A stretch of 64,000 nt of DNA from Paenibacillus durus. GTDB taxonomy: Bacteria; Bacillota; Bacilli; Paenibacillales; Paenibacillaceae. The stretch's first letter is position 1, and every line of letters begins with the position of its first letter. Made by a program: the position numbers and the translations under genes. Positions 41,777 through 51,744 of this stretch are shown here, piece by piece. The stretch lies in NCBI RefSeq assembly GCF_000756615.1, contig NZ_CP009288.1, positions 1,984,001-2,048,000 on the forward strand, written 5' to 3'. The notes beneath the pieces are model-generated. The model was not told the DNA's origin and did no database searches. It worked only from the letters and a program-made list of their open reading frames with translations.

Positions 41777-42629
41777 GCATGTTGGACTTCTCTGCTGAGG
41801 ATCTGCGATCAGCCACCGACTGCGAGACCGATACGGCGGCGTATTCAAGCAGCGCCGCGCTTCCATCTGCAGTAAGGGTATACCGGCCGCGGACGATGCG
41901 CTTGAACCAGCCGTAGTAGTTGTTCTGCAGGATGGCGGCTGCGGCCGGCACCCCGCTGCGCCGGCGCAGTTCCGCCGGCGTCACGCCCTTCGGAAGCGCG
42001 CCGACAATAGGCGCGCGGACAGGCCCAGCGGAAGCAATCGGGCCGCCGCCATCCACCGGCGCCGCGCCCTCGGCGGCTGCCAGAGCGGCCTCGCGCTCCG
42101 CCGCCTCCAGCGCGGCGGCTACGCGCAGCGCCTTCTCGCGGTAGGCGGTGACGAGCTTCACGCTCGCGCTCCCGCCCGTGTTGTAGTCCCCGCTTCGCTC
42201 GTGGAACTCATAGAGCAGCCGCTCCCGCCGCCGCCCGCCGCCCCGGGCCGGACCCGCTGGCGCCTCAGGCTCCGCCAGCACCTCCACCAGCGGCGCCTTC
42301 GTCTTGTAGAAGACAACGGTGACAAGACCGAGCCCCAGGCGGCGGCACAAATGGCTTAAGCTCCCCCAGCGCTGGCTCGCGGCCCCTTTTTTCTCCCGGC
42401 ATCTCTCGACCGCCAAATACACCGCCGGACTAAGCTTCAGCCGTTCCACCCCTTGCAGCAGCAAGGCGAGGTTGAAGGTCTTCTTCATCTCCACAATCAG
42501 CGGCGGTTCTCCATCTCCCCGGACGCCGACCAGGTCGCATGAACGCACTTCACCCTTGATCTCATAGCCTTGTTGTTCAAAAAATTTTTTTAAAGGAGCA
42601 TACAGCTCTGTTTCGTGCCTTACCGCCAT
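41772..42629 (-). CDS. DUF2161 protein, putative PD-(D/E)XK-type phosphodiesterase
   Basis: A 285-aa protein. The nuclease-like core is N-terminal: RHETELYAPLKKFFEQQGYEIKGEVRSCDLVGVRG, then LIVEMKKTFNLALLLQG, where D...EMKK fits the D-(D/E)xK pattern. The C-terminal domain has YNTGGSASVKLVTAYREKALR. Between ~185 and 225 lies an Ala/Gly/Pro-rich insert whose DNA is very GC-rich. AAAGGAG lies before ATG 42629 on the minus strand. Enzymatic activity is unproven for the family. Confidence 0.85.
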   Translation of the reverse strand: MAVRHETELYAPLKKFFEQQGYEIKGEVRSCDLVGVRGDGEPPLIVEMKKTFNLALLLQGVERLKLSPAVYLAVERCREKKGAASQRWGSLSHLCRRLGLGLVTVVFYKTKAPLVEVLAEPEAPAGPARGGGRRRERLLYEFHERSGDYNTGGSASVKLVTAYREKALRVAAALEAAEREAALAAAEGAAPVDGGGPIASAGPVRAPIVGALPKGVTPAELRRRSGVPAAAAILQNNYYGWFKRIVRGRYTLTADGSAALLEYAAVSVSQSVADRRSSAEKSNMQ

Positions 42630-42873
42630 AGTTTGTCTCCTTTGTTACATTTGCAGCTGATTCTCTATTATAGCACATCAAAAAAGAGGTCAGTATTTCG
42701 GCCTTCTCGCATAGGTATGTATTACACTTTTCGAATGCAAACTCCGCTGGGCGGCGGAAGCGTCGGAAGGGACGGCGGCAGGCAGGCGGATATTCAGGCT
42801 AGGGCAACCGGGCGAAGCCCGAACAGACATCACGCGAGGGTCACAAGAGCGCAAGGTGAGGAGGCAGCGAGCA

Positions 42874-44769
42874 ATGGACATTTTTGAACGTATAGCATCG
42901 TACCGGGCAGAGAACGAACGTATGGCGTGGAGCGGAACCTTCAAGGAATATATAGAACTGCTAAAAAAAGATCCCACTCCCGCCAAAACGGCCCATTCCC
43001 GGGTGTATGACATGATCAAATCGCATGGTGTCGAGGAAATTAACGGCCGCAAGCGTTACAAATTTTTCGAGCAGGAGATTTTCGGACTGGACCGCGCCAT
43101 CGAAAAGCTGGTGGAGGAGTACTTTCATTCGGCCGCGCGGCGGCTGGATGTTCGCAAACGGATTCTACTGCTGATGGGTCCGGTAAGCGGCGGCAAATCA
43201 ACGCTGGTTACGCTGCTGAAGCGCGGGCTGGAACAGTACTCCCGTACGATACAAGGGGCGGTATACGCGATTGAAGGATGCCCGATGCACGAGGAGCCGC
43301 TGCATTTGATCCCGGGCGAGCTTCGTCCGGAGATCGAGAAGGAGCTGGGCGTGCGTATCGAGGGCAACCTATGCCCTTCATGCCAGATGCGGCTGAAGAA
43401 TGAATACGGCAGCGACATTGAGAAGGTACGGGTTGTTCGGGTGCTGTTATCGGAAGAGGAGCGCATCGGCATCGGAACCTTCAGTCCGTCCGACCCGAAG
43501 TCGCAGGATATCGCCGATCTGACGGGCAGCATCGACTTCTCGACCATTACCGAATACGGATCGGAATCCGATCCCCGGGCTTACCGGTTCGACGGCGAGC
43601 TGAACAAGGCCAACCGTGGACTGATGGAATTCCAGGAAATGCTCAAGTGCGACGAGAAGTTTCTGTGGAACCTGCTGTCGCTGACGCAGGAGGGCAATTT
43701 CAAGGCCGGCCGGTTCGCTCTGATCAGCGCCGACGAGCTGATTGTCGCCCACACGAACGAAACGGAGTACAAAGCGTTCATTTCCAACAAAAAGAATGAG
43801 GCGCTTCAGTCGCGGATGATTGTCATGCCTGTGCCTTATAACCTGAAGGTAGCGGAAGAGGAGAAAATTTACGCCAAGCTGATCGCCCAGAGCGACATGA
43901 AGCATGTGCATATCGCGCCCCACGCGCTGCGCGCAGCAGCGATTTTCTCCGTCTTGACAAGGCTCAAGGAGAGCAAAAAGCAGGGCATGGATCTGATCAA
44001 GAAGCTGCGGATGTACGACGGCGAAGAAGTTGAAGGCTACAAGGAAGCTGATCTGAAGGAGATGCAGAACGAATATCTGGACGAAGGCATGTCCGGCATT
44101 GATCCCCGGTACGTCATCAACCGCATCTCCAGCGCGCTGATCAAGGGCGATCTGGAGTGCATGAACGCGCTTGACGTGCTGCGGGCGATCAAGGACGGTC
44201 TGGATCAGCATCCTTCGATTACGAAGGAGGAGCGGGAGCGGTATTTGAACTTCATTTCCATTGCCCGGAAAGAATACGATACTTTGGCCAAGAACGAGGT
44301 GCAGAAGGCGTTCGTCTACTCTTTTGAGGAATCGGCCAAGACATTGTTCGAGAACTATCTCGACAACATTGAGGCGTTCTGCAACTGGGCCAAAATCCGC
44401 GATCCGCTGACCGATGAAGAAATGGAGCCGGATGAGCGGCTGATGCGTTCCATCGAGGAACAAATCGGCATTTCGGAGAATGCCAAGAAGGCTTTCCGGG
44501 AGGAGATTCTGATCCGAATTTCCGCCTATTCCCGCAAAGGTAAAAAGTTCGAGTACAGCAACCACGACCGCCTCCGGGAGGCGATTGAGAAGAAGCTGTT
44601 CGCGGATCTCAAAGATATCGTCAAGATCACGACCTCGTCCAAAACCCCGGATGAGAGCCAACTGAAGCGGATCAACGAGGTGTCCCGCCGTCTTATCGAG
44701 GAGCATGGCTACTGCCCGATTTGCGCCAATGAACTGCTCCGGTACGTGGGCAGCCTGCTGAACCGCTAA
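42874..44769 (+). CDS. prkA: PrkA family serine protein kinase
   Basis: A 631-aa protein, the usual PrkA length, starting MDIFERIASYR. An AAA+-type P-loop is at residues ~102-110 (GPVSGGKST), followed by CPSCQMRL cysteines (~168-171) and the C-terminal PrkA kinase domain ending ICANELLRYVGSLLNR. In B. subtilis PrkA works in sporulation; E. coli YeaG is part of a starvation system with YeaH and YcgB. Homologues of both (yhbH and spoVR) lie within 16 kb here. GAGGAGG precedes the ATG. Confidence 0.95.
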   Translation: MDIFERIASYRAENERMAWSGTFKEYIELLKKDPTPAKTAHSRVYDMIKSHGVEEINGRKRYKFFEQEIFGLDRAIEKLVEEYFHSAARRLDVRKRILLLMGPVSGGKSTLVTLLKRGLEQYSRTIQGAVYAIEGCPMHEEPLHLIPGELRPEIEKELGVRIEGNLCPSCQMRLKNEYGSDIEKVRVVRVLLSEEERIGIGTFSPSDPKSQDIADLTGSIDFSTITEYGSESDPRAYRFDGELNKANRGLMEFQEMLKCDEKFLWNLLSLTQEGNFKAGRFALISADELIVAHTNETEYKAFISNKKNEALQSRMIVMPVPYNLKVAEEEKIYAKLIAQSDMKHVHIAPHALRAAAIFSVLTRLKESKKQGMDLIKKLRMYDGEEVEGYKEADLKEMQNEYLDEGMSGIDPRYVINRISSALIKGDLECMNALDVLRAIKDGLDQHPSITKEERERYLNFISIARKEYDTLAKNEVQKAFVYSFEESAKTLFENYLDNIEAFCNWAKIRDPLTDEEMEPDERLMRSIEEQIGISENAKKAFREEILIRISAYSRKGKKFEYSNHDRLREAIEKKLFADLKDIVKITTSSKTPDESQLKRINEVSRRLIEEHGYCPICANELLRYVGSLLNR

Positions 44770-44803
44770 GCTTAAACCAATCCGAATAATGCCGTAAATC
44801 GGT

Positions 44804-44836
44804 AAAAAGGGCCGCTGCCGCCAGCGGTCCTTTTTT
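44804..44836 (+). terminator. Rho-independent terminator after prkA
   Basis: AAAGGGCCGCTG and CAGCGGTCCTTT form the stem with a CCGC loop, ending in a run of T. Confidence 0.9.
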
Positions 44837-44932
44837 GATGATATATGATCATTTCAATATTAAAAATTCCGCCTCCACAGCCGCAATATCATATATAATA
44901 GATTCATTGTACTGTTGACAGGGGCGAAAACT

Positions 44933-47227
44933 ATGAAAAAGCTATTCTACACCATACCCTCCATTCTTTTTTTACTCCTCTTTTCTTATGGGCGTATCCT
45001 CTTGTACCGGCAGAAGGATATCGATGTGCAATTTAACGTGCTTTATGCTGGAGCCCTGAAAGATATCGGCATCGGGATTTTAGTCCTGCTTATTTTATAT
45101 GCGCTTTCAAAGGCGAATCTCATCGCTTCGTATCTTGCGGCGCTGGTGCTCGGGATTTTCCATTTGGCGAATGTCGAATACATTTATGCGCTGGACCATG
45201 TGGTTAACCTTAACGATATTACGATGGCGTCGGACAAGGAATTTATTACAGGCACGTTGTTTCACATCAGTTTCCCGGTTTATTCCATCCTGCTGATGGC
45301 CGTACTCATGGCTTCGATTTTTTTTCTACGGAAGCTATCGCGGGTTCCCTTTAACAAAAGAAGGTACAGTCTTCTGGCATTCGGCGGGCTGTCGATTCTC
45401 TATCTTGCCATTGCCATTCATTCTAGCGGAGATTGGAAGAACGGCAATTTTGTATCCGCTTCGATCCGCAATTCCGTTGCTCTGCTGACCTTTAATGAAG
45501 AAGCGCTGACGGATTACCCTGCGGATATCGAGCGGCAGATCAATACGTCTCAGCAGCTCAAAGACGGCGAATACTTGCTGAACAACCGTACGGGGGGCAA
45601 AAATATTCTGATGGTCGTCATGGAAGGCATCCCGGGGGCTTATTCGCCTGTCAATCAGGAGTTTTTGGACATCCCTAACGATATCAAGATGACCAGCTTG
45701 GACAAAATCAAAGACCACAGCCTCATTCTCCCTAACTACATCACTCACAATAACCAGACGATAAGAGGAATGTACTCGCTGGTCAGCGGAGACTATCCCA
45801 AGATGGACGCGTCCACACCCAAGGCCTATGAATATTTGCAAAAAGACCCCAGCTACCGGGAAGAGCTTCTCCCGAAGCTGCTAAAGCACCGGGGCTATAA
45901 TACGGCCTTTATCCAGGCAGCGGAGCTGGAGTATATGTCCAAGGGTGATTTTATGACGGCTGTGGGCTTCGATACGGTAATCGGAGGGGAGAACTTCAAG
46001 AGTCCATATGTTCCTTTCGGATGGGGACCCGATGACAAAGCCTTTTTCGAGCAATCGCAAAAATATATCGATGAACTGAATGGTAAAGGCAAGCCGTGGT
46101 TTGCCACGATGCTGACGGTTGGAACGCATCATCCCTACGCCGTGTCGGATGATTACGCCAAGCAGTATCCGAGCCGCAAGGCGGCGGCGGTGGCTTATCT
46201 GAATGAGGCGCTGTCAGGCTTCATTGATTATATCGACCATTCAAGCTTTGCCAAAGACACTCTAGTGCTGTTCGTCTCCGACGAATCGCATGGGGTGAAT
46301 GACCAGCCTTACGGCTCGAACTGGGGGATTTTCGCGGCGTATTCGCCCGACATTGACGGTCAAGTCATCAACGGCGGCGTTTACGGGCAGAAGGATATTC
46401 TTCTCTCGCTCCTGGATTATGCGGACCCTGACCTGGATGCCTATACGACTGGCCGAAGCGTGTTCCGGAAATATACCGAAGATTCGCCGATCTTGTTTGC
46501 CTCCCATTATAATGGCGATATTTTCTACTCGACTGTGAAAGGGACCGTGTATCAGGTGGATAACAGCGGACAGCTGTACAGCCTGACCTCCCAGAATGGG
46601 GAGATGTTCAGCAGCAGGTACGAGAGAACTTCTCTGTCGGACAGTGCGCTGAAAAAGAAAATACTGACCTATAAAAATTACATCGACAAGTCCTCGGCGG
46701 GGGATCAAAAAATCGTGATTACGAAAGATAAAGAAATTCCGCTTGCGGGCGGCGGGGAAATCGTCGTTACCGACGGACAGTTCATCACGCTGCCTGAGGA
46801 ATCGTATGTCGACATCCAGGTGGACTATGATGCTTCTTCGATGGCCGCCGCCGATTGGCTCGTTCTTAAATTCGAGGATTACAGCGGCCACAAAAGCGTA
46901 CAAATGATCGACAAGCAGACTAGCCGTGGAAGAATGACGTTCAGGTTCTACAATGAGAAGGTAGGCTACGGCTATGCCTTCAATCTGAAGACCTCTCTTC
47001 ATCCCAACGATTACTCGGGCGCCGAAAAAGCGATCAAAATCAACAAGATCAGCGTGGGATTCTCGAAAACCGTTCCGGAGGCCAGCCCATCGCCGGCTGC
47101 AAGTCCCGGCTCATCTCCGGGCATCACGCCAGGGGCAAGCTTCGGGGCGGCTCCCAGCCCGTCACCGGGCGCAAGTTCCGGGCCGAAGCACGTGGAGGTC
47201 ATTGATATGGATGCCGGCAACGAGTAA
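44933..47227 (+). CDS. LTA synthase-like sulfatase-family membrane enzyme
   Basis: A 764-aa protein. Residues 1-165 hold five or so transmembrane helices. An extracellular sulfatase/alkaline-phosphatase-fold domain follows (from NILMVVMEGIPGAYSP, with the nucleophile-type T276 in NNQTIRGMYS, TVGTHHPY and LVLFVSDESHG). After ~residue 560 is a beta-rich extension, and the tail is Pro/Ser/Ala/Gly-rich (ASPSPAASPGSSPG). LtaS relatives transfer glycerol-phosphate onto a glycolipid. The substrate here is not certain. Weak site AGGGGC precedes the ATG. Confidence 0.85.
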   Translation: MKKLFYTIPSILFLLLFSYGRILLYRQKDIDVQFNVLYAGALKDIGIGILVLLILYALSKANLIASYLAALVLGIFHLANVEYIYALDHVVNLNDITMASDKEFITGTLFHISFPVYSILLMAVLMASIFFLRKLSRVPFNKRRYSLLAFGGLSILYLAIAIHSSGDWKNGNFVSASIRNSVALLTFNEEALTDYPADIERQINTSQQLKDGEYLLNNRTGGKNILMVVMEGIPGAYSPVNQEFLDIPNDIKMTSLDKIKDHSLILPNYITHNNQTIRGMYSLVSGDYPKMDASTPKAYEYLQKDPSYREELLPKLLKHRGYNTAFIQAAELEYMSKGDFMTAVGFDTVIGGENFKSPYVPFGWGPDDKAFFEQSQKYIDELNGKGKPWFATMLTVGTHHPYAVSDDYAKQYPSRKAAAVAYLNEALSGFIDYIDHSSFAKDTLVLFVSDESHGVNDQPYGSNWGIFAAYSPDIDGQVINGGVYGQKDILLSLLDYADPDLDAYTTGRSVFRKYTEDSPILFASHYNGDIFYSTVKGTVYQVDNSGQLYSLTSQNGEMFSSRYERTSLSDSALKKKILTYKNYIDKSSAGDQKIVITKDKEIPLAGGGEIVVTDGQFITLPEESYVDIQVDYDASSMAAADWLVLKFEDYSGHKSVQMIDKQTSRGRMTFRFYNEKVGYGYAFNLKTSLHPNDYSGAEKAIKINKISVGFSKTVPEASPSPAASPGSSPGITPGASFGAAPSPSPGASSGPKHVEVIDMDAGNE

Positions 47228-47254
47228 ATGCAGTGAACAGCTTCCATAAAGCAA

Positions 47255-47295
47255 GGCCCGAGGACGACGAGTCCCCGGGCCATTAGTCTTTTTTA
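47255..47295. terminator. Terminator between LTA synthase-like gene and spoVR
   Basis: GGCCCGAGGAC...GTCCCCGGGCC form a GC-rich stem; GGCCCG/CGGGCC are perfect. A TCTTTTTT follows on the plus strand. Confidence 0.85.
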
Positions 47296-47314
47296 CGGCG
47301 CATACGCATGAACT

Positions 47315-48703
47315 TTAGACGAACTTACGCAGCACCTTTTTGCCGTCATAGGAGAAGCAGGCCTTTTTGTCTTCGATGACGGTCTCCAGATGGACGGTCT
47401 TGCCCCACAGTGAGTAAATATGAGGCAGTGTGCGCTCCAGGTACTTCAGGTCCAGCTCGATGCCCTCATAGCGGTGTGCGATGTACAGCTCGCCGTTGCG
47501 CTCAAAGTTGCCGTCCTGGACGACCAGATAGGGCGAACCGCCGTTGATCCGCGCCTGTACCAGCTGATCCCTGACATTTTCCCAGGCCTTGTCGGTGATT
47601 TTCCATTCGGGGCCTTTCTTCTCGAAGACGTACAAGTCGAGATCCTCGACCAATTCTTTGGTCAGATAGCTGCGGATAAAGGAAATATCGGAATCCAGCT
47701 CGCGCACCTCGAATATTTTGTCCCGGTCCCAGCGGCGCTCGATATCCTCTAAGATCTTCAAGCCCAGATAATACGGGTTCAAGCTCTGACGGGAGGGCTG
47801 CACGACCGCGGAATTGAGCTTGGCATACTCGACCGTCTCCTCCGCCGTCAGATCCAGCTCCCGCATGATGCGCTGATGCCAGTAGGAAGCCCAGCCTTCG
47901 TTCATAATCTTCGTCTCCATCTGCGGCCAGAAGTAGAGCATTTCGTCATGCAGCATCGTCATAATGTCGCGCTGCCAGTCCTCCAGCGCAGTGGAGTAAT
48001 GCTGAATGAACCAGACCACATCCTTCTCCGGTTCCGGAGGGAAGGCTTTGTGTCCGGTTCCGGATTTCTCGGCGGAGGCTTCGGTTTTGTCGAGCTGCCA
48101 AAGCTCCTCATAAGGGTTGGCATCGAGGATGTCCTGTGCCGATTCCCGGCGCTCCTTCAACCGCCCCTCCACAAGACGGCTATTGCCCGGCTTGCTCTGC
48201 CGAATCAGGCTGGGATCGATATGCTCCTGGATGGCCAGAACGGCGTCGATGAAGCTCTCGACCGTGTCCGTCCCATACTTGACGGTGTACTCGGCGATCC
48301 GATCGGCTGTGGCCGACATGCTCTCGACCATATTGCGGTTAGACTCCGAGAAGCGCATATTATTTTTGAAAAAATCACAGTGTGCCAGCACATGGGCGAC
48401 AATCAGCTTGTTCTGGACCAGAGAGTTGCCGTCAAGCAGGAAGGCGTAGCACGGATTGGAGTTGATGACCAATTCGTATATTTTGCTCAGCCCGAAATCA
48501 TACTGGGATTTCATTTTGTGAAACGTCTTTCCGAAGCTCCAATGACCGAAACGGGTCGGCATTCCATAAGCTCCGAACGTATAAATAATATCGGCAGGGC
48601 AAATTTCGTAGCGCATGGGATAGAAATCCAGGCCGAACCCGGAGGCGATTTCCGTAATCTCGGCTATAGCCTTCTCAAGCGCCTGTATCTCATCGCTGGG
48701 CAT
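47315..48703 (-). CDS. spoVR: Stage V sporulation protein R
   Basis: A 462-aa SpoVR protein: FYPMRYEICPADIIYTFGAYGMPTRFGHWSFGK, then SKIYELVINSNPCYAFLLDGNS, AHVLAHCDFFKNN, and MNEGWASYWHQRIMREL. B. subtilis SpoVR is needed for normal spore cortex; E. coli YcgB is the homologue. ATG 48703 has AAAGGAG before it on the minus strand. Related prkA is 2.5 kb away in the opposite direction, separated by the LTA synthase-like gene. Confidence 0.96.
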   Translation of the reverse strand: MPSDEIQALEKAIAEITEIASGFGLDFYPMRYEICPADIIYTFGAYGMPTRFGHWSFGKTFHKMKSQYDFGLSKIYELVINSNPCYAFLLDGNSLVQNKLIVAHVLAHCDFFKNNMRFSESNRNMVESMSATADRIAEYTVKYGTDTVESFIDAVLAIQEHIDPSLIRQSKPGNSRLVEGRLKERRESAQDILDANPYEELWQLDKTEASAEKSGTGHKAFPPEPEKDVVWFIQHYSTALEDWQRDIMTMLHDEMLYFWPQMETKIMNEGWASYWHQRIMRELDLTAEETVEYAKLNSAVVQPSRQSLNPYYLGLKILEDIERRWDRDKIFEVRELDSDISFIRSYLTKELVEDLDLYVFEKKGPEWKITDKAWENVRDQLVQARINGGSPYLVVQDGNFERNGELYIAHRYEGIELDLKYLERTLPHIYSLWGKTVHLETVIEDKKACFSYDGKKVLRKFV

Positions 48704-49022
48704 GTACCCATCTCCTTTCCACCTGTAAATCCTGTTAGCGGCAGAGCCGTTCACAAGATGTATATGGAGAGATCCCTGCAAATATGAGCCAGCCTTACCA
48801 TGAAAGTTAACAAAATATCCGGTAAATATTCTATAATATTTGCTATAATGTTCTTACCTCTACTCGGATTCTACATTATTAGACGATTCTCGACTGTCGG
48901 ATCGGTGGCAGCGCTTACGAATTGGATTATGGGTGTAGTGACGCACAGGGTTCCCTGGCAAAGTGCCCGCCTTAAATGCCCTTTGCAGAGGCGTTACGGT
49001 TTGTTAAGAGAGGATGTGGACT

Positions 49023-50612
49023 GTGCATAAGGATAAGGATAAGGCTTCTGTTTTAAAACAGTTAATTGCCGAAGAAGGCGTGTATAGAGAATTGTACGAG
49101 CAGAATCCGGACTGCATCTACGTTCTGGATCTTCGGGGCCGCTGCATCGGCGCCAACCGTTCCGCTGAACGGCTGACTGGTTACTCCTTCAGGGAGGTTA
49201 CGGGGATTCAGAATAAAGCGCTTTTGTTCGGAAGCCGGACCGAAGCCGGGCGCCATTTTTCTCTTGCCTGCGAGGGCGACAAGTCCTCATGTCAATTAAA
49301 GTTTATCAAAAAATCCGGCGTCGTCGCCTCGGCGGAACTGACTTATATTCCGGTCAGAGCGGAGGGCGAAGTGGTCGGCATATTTGCCGTTATCCGGAAT
49401 ATTACGGACGTGAACGGTTCGGCAGTATATGACGCGGCCGAGGCGGGGACCACTCATCCAGAGAGAGATTCCGGGCTTCGGGATTCACGAAGTCTTATTT
49501 TGAACTCGGTTACAGAAGGCATCTTCGGACTCGACAGAAGCGGGAAGATCATCTTCATTAATAGAACCGCAATGCTTATGCTTGGTTACTCCAGCAAAGA
49601 GATTATCGGCATCCACAGCCTTTCGCATATTCACCATACCCGGCCCGACGGCTCCAGCTACTGTCCGAAGGAATGCCCGATTATGATGACGATCGAGGAC
49701 GGGTCTCCCCGGAGCATGAATGAGGAAATTTTTTGGCGTAAGGATGGCACCAGCTTTTGGGTGAATTACACAGTATCCCCGATCATGGAACATGACCATA
49801 TTGAAGGTGTGGTGGTTGCCTTCAGCGATATTACGAACGAGAGAGAAATCATCCGGGCTAAAGAATCGGCAGAGCAGGCTTCCCGGGCAAAGTCAGAGTT
49901 TCTGGCCATGATCAGCCATGAAATCCGGACGCCGATGAACGGCATGATCGGGATGGCCGATCTGCTGCTGGAAAGCGAGCTGGGGGAAGATCAGCGGACG
50001 TATGCGGAGATTCTGCGAAGCAGCAGCTACAGTCTGCTGAATATTTTGAACGATATTCTCGATTTCAGCAAGATTGAAGCCGGCAAGATGCCGCTGGAGC
50101 CCGAACAGTTCGACCTCAGAGAGATGCTCGGCGCCGTTATAGACCTGTTCACTCCAAAGGCGGAGGAGAAGGGGCTGGCGCTACGCTGGTGGGCGGATAC
50201 AAGTGTGCCTGAGATGATCAAGGCCGACCCGAGCCGTCTTCGGCAAATTATTGTTAATCTGGTCGGCAATGGGCTGAAATTCACCGAGAAAGGAAGCGTG
50301 ACGCTGTCTGTCAAGAACATTCTGCTTCCGGAATCACCGACTTATCTGCTTGAATTCTCCGTAAGGGATACCGGCGTCGGCATTGCCGAGGACAAGCTCG
50401 GCCTGCTGTTCCAGTCATTCTCTCAATTACATCCATCGATTAACCGCAAATACGGGGGGACGGGCTTGGGACTCGCAATCTGCAAACAGCTCGTGGAACT
50501 GATGGGCGGGACGATCTTTGTGGAGAGCGAGGAAGCGCGCGGTTCCATCTTTAGATTCATGCTGCCCTTCGTGAAAGAAGAGGCGGAAGTACCAGGCTTA
50601 TTATACACATGA
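49023..50612 (+). CDS. PAS-domain sensor histidine kinase
   Basis: About 530 aa, soluble. Two PAS domains are visible: residues ~20-125 (NPDCIYVLDLRGRCIGANRSAERLTGY) and ~155-270 (EGIFGLDRSGKIIFINRTAMLMLGYS), the latter with a Cys-containing SYCPKECP segment. The HisKA H~299 (AMISHEIRTPMNGM) and HATPase (NLVGNGLKFTEKG, GVGIAEDKLG) follow. No receiver domain. A GTG at 49023, 9 bp after GAGAGG, is preferred to ATG 49014, which is too close to the site. Orphan kinase. Confidence 0.85.
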   Translation: MHKDKDKASVLKQLIAEEGVYRELYEQNPDCIYVLDLRGRCIGANRSAERLTGYSFREVTGIQNKALLFGSRTEAGRHFSLACEGDKSSCQLKFIKKSGVVASAELTYIPVRAEGEVVGIFAVIRNITDVNGSAVYDAAEAGTTHPERDSGLRDSRSLILNSVTEGIFGLDRSGKIIFINRTAMLMLGYSSKEIIGIHSLSHIHHTRPDGSSYCPKECPIMMTIEDGSPRSMNEEIFWRKDGTSFWVNYTVSPIMEHDHIEGVVVAFSDITNEREIIRAKESAEQASRAKSEFLAMISHEIRTPMNGMIGMADLLLESELGEDQRTYAEILRSSSYSLLNILNDILDFSKIEAGKMPLEPEQFDLREMLGAVIDLFTPKAEEKGLALRWWADTSVPEMIKADPSRLRQIIVNLVGNGLKFTEKGSVTLSVKNILLPESPTYLLEFSVRDTGVGIAEDKLGLLFQSFSQLHPSINRKYGGTGLGLAICKQLVELMGGTIFVESEEARGSIFRFMLPFVKEEAEVPGLLYT

Positions 50613-50615
50613 TGA

Positions 50616-50656
50616 AGAAACCTCCGGTCCTTTGATTAAGGCAGCGGAGGTTTCCG
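50616..50656. terminator. Hairpin between PAS kinase and degV
   Basis: GAAACCTCCG pairs with CGGAGGTTTC between convergent genes; the T-run is poor. Confidence 0.65.
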
Positions 50657-50672
50657 GCATTAGTACATAGAA

Positions 50673-51539
50673 TTATTTCGTATCGAGGCTGTCGCTCGTG
50701 AGGTACATCATCCCGACGGTATTCGGCCCGCAGTGGCTGCCAATCACGCAGCCCGCCTCGATCACGGCAATTTCCTCCGCTCCTATAGCCTCCTTAAGGG
50801 CGTCAACCAGAAACTTGGCGTCTTTCTCAGCTTGCGTATGCGCGACGATTAGCAGTTCCTTGTCCATCCGATCAATGTCCGACAGGGCGTGAGAGAGCAT
50901 CTGCTCCACCGCTTTTTCCTTTTTGCCGCGGACTTTGCTCACGGGGATAATGCTGCCGTTGGCCAATCGAAGTACCGGACGAATCTTGAGCAGACTGCCG
51001 ATAAAGTTCTGCATGCCCGAACAGCGGCCGCCCATATGTAAGTAGTCCAGCGTGTCGATAACGAACTCGGTGCGGAGCCGTCCGCGGCCCTGCTCCAGCA
51101 TGGAGACAATCTCGCCGGAGCTGCGGCCGCGAAGAGCCTCCTTTGCCGCCTTCACGGCCAGCAGAGCGATTCCTCCGCATAATGTGCCAGAATCCACTAC
51201 CTTAACGCGTCCGGGCGGAAATTCCTCTGCGGCAAGACAAGCATTCTGATAGGTGGAGGACAGGGCTGAAGAGAGGCTAAGATAGACGATATCGCGGCCT
51301 TCCTCAATCGCAGGAGCAAAGGCGTTCATAAAGTCGGCAGGCGAAGGGGCCGCCGTCTTGGGCAGCGCGCCGGCTGCGGCTACCTTCCGGTACACCTCGT
51401 CCGGCGTGATATCTACACCGTCCCTGTACGTGGCGTCCTCAAAGACGACATACAGCGGGACGACGCCGATATCATAGGATTCTTTCCAGCCTTGCGGGAT
51501 ATCGGATGTACTGTCTGTAACAATCTTTACGTTAGGCAT
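50673..51539 (-). CDS. DegV family fatty-acid-binding protein
   Basis: A 288-aa DegV protein: VKIVTDSTSDIP at the start, PKTAAPSPADF, YLSLSSALSSTYQNA, VVDSGTLCGGIA and GPNTVGMMYL at the end. Family members bind a fatty acid in a cleft, and some (FakB) present it to the FakA kinase. No FakA homologue is adjacent. AAGGAG precedes ATG 51539 on the minus strand. Physiological role not inferred. Confidence 0.92.
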   Translation of the reverse strand: MPNVKIVTDSTSDIPQGWKESYDIGVVPLYVVFEDATYRDGVDITPDEVYRKVAAAGALPKTAAPSPADFMNAFAPAIEEGRDIVYLSLSSALSSTYQNACLAAEEFPPGRVKVVDSGTLCGGIALLAVKAAKEALRGRSSGEIVSMLEQGRGRLRTEFVIDTLDYLHMGGRCSGMQNFIGSLLKIRPVLRLANGSIIPVSKVRGKKEKAVEQMLSHALSDIDRMDKELLIVAHTQAEKDAKFLVDALKEAIGAEEIAVIEAGCVIGSHCGPNTVGMMYLTSDSLDTK

Positions 51540-51683
51540 GAAACTCTCCTTCACAGGATGATCGGATACTCTTCAATCGGTATACATACCTTGCTTCTAT
51601 CCAATTATAACAAGCTTAAGCGCAATCATAAACCTTAAAACCTCCGGCTGTCTCTATCAGCGAACGGGAATTAATGGTACAGC

Positions 51684-51730
51684 GAAAGAACCGGCTGAAC
51701 ACAAAAATAGCATGTGCCCAGCCGGTTCTC
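51684..51730 (-). terminator. Terminator of the AraC/GyrI regulator gene
   Basis: GAACCGGCTG and CAGCCGGTTC form a 10-bp stem around an AT-rich loop; TTCTTT follows on the minus strand. Confidence 0.75.
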
Positions 51731-51744
51731 GTTCCTTTACTTTA

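Noticed and set aside
43447..44706. 419-codon open frame opposite prkA
   Set aside because: Antisense to a strongly identified gene; low-complexity hydrophobic/His-rich translation typical of shadows.
48800..49030. 76-codon frame with a hydrophobic N-terminus upstream of the PAS kinase
   Set aside because: The ATG has no ribosome binding site, the frame overlaps the kinase start, and the C-terminal half looks random. Kept only as a possibility.
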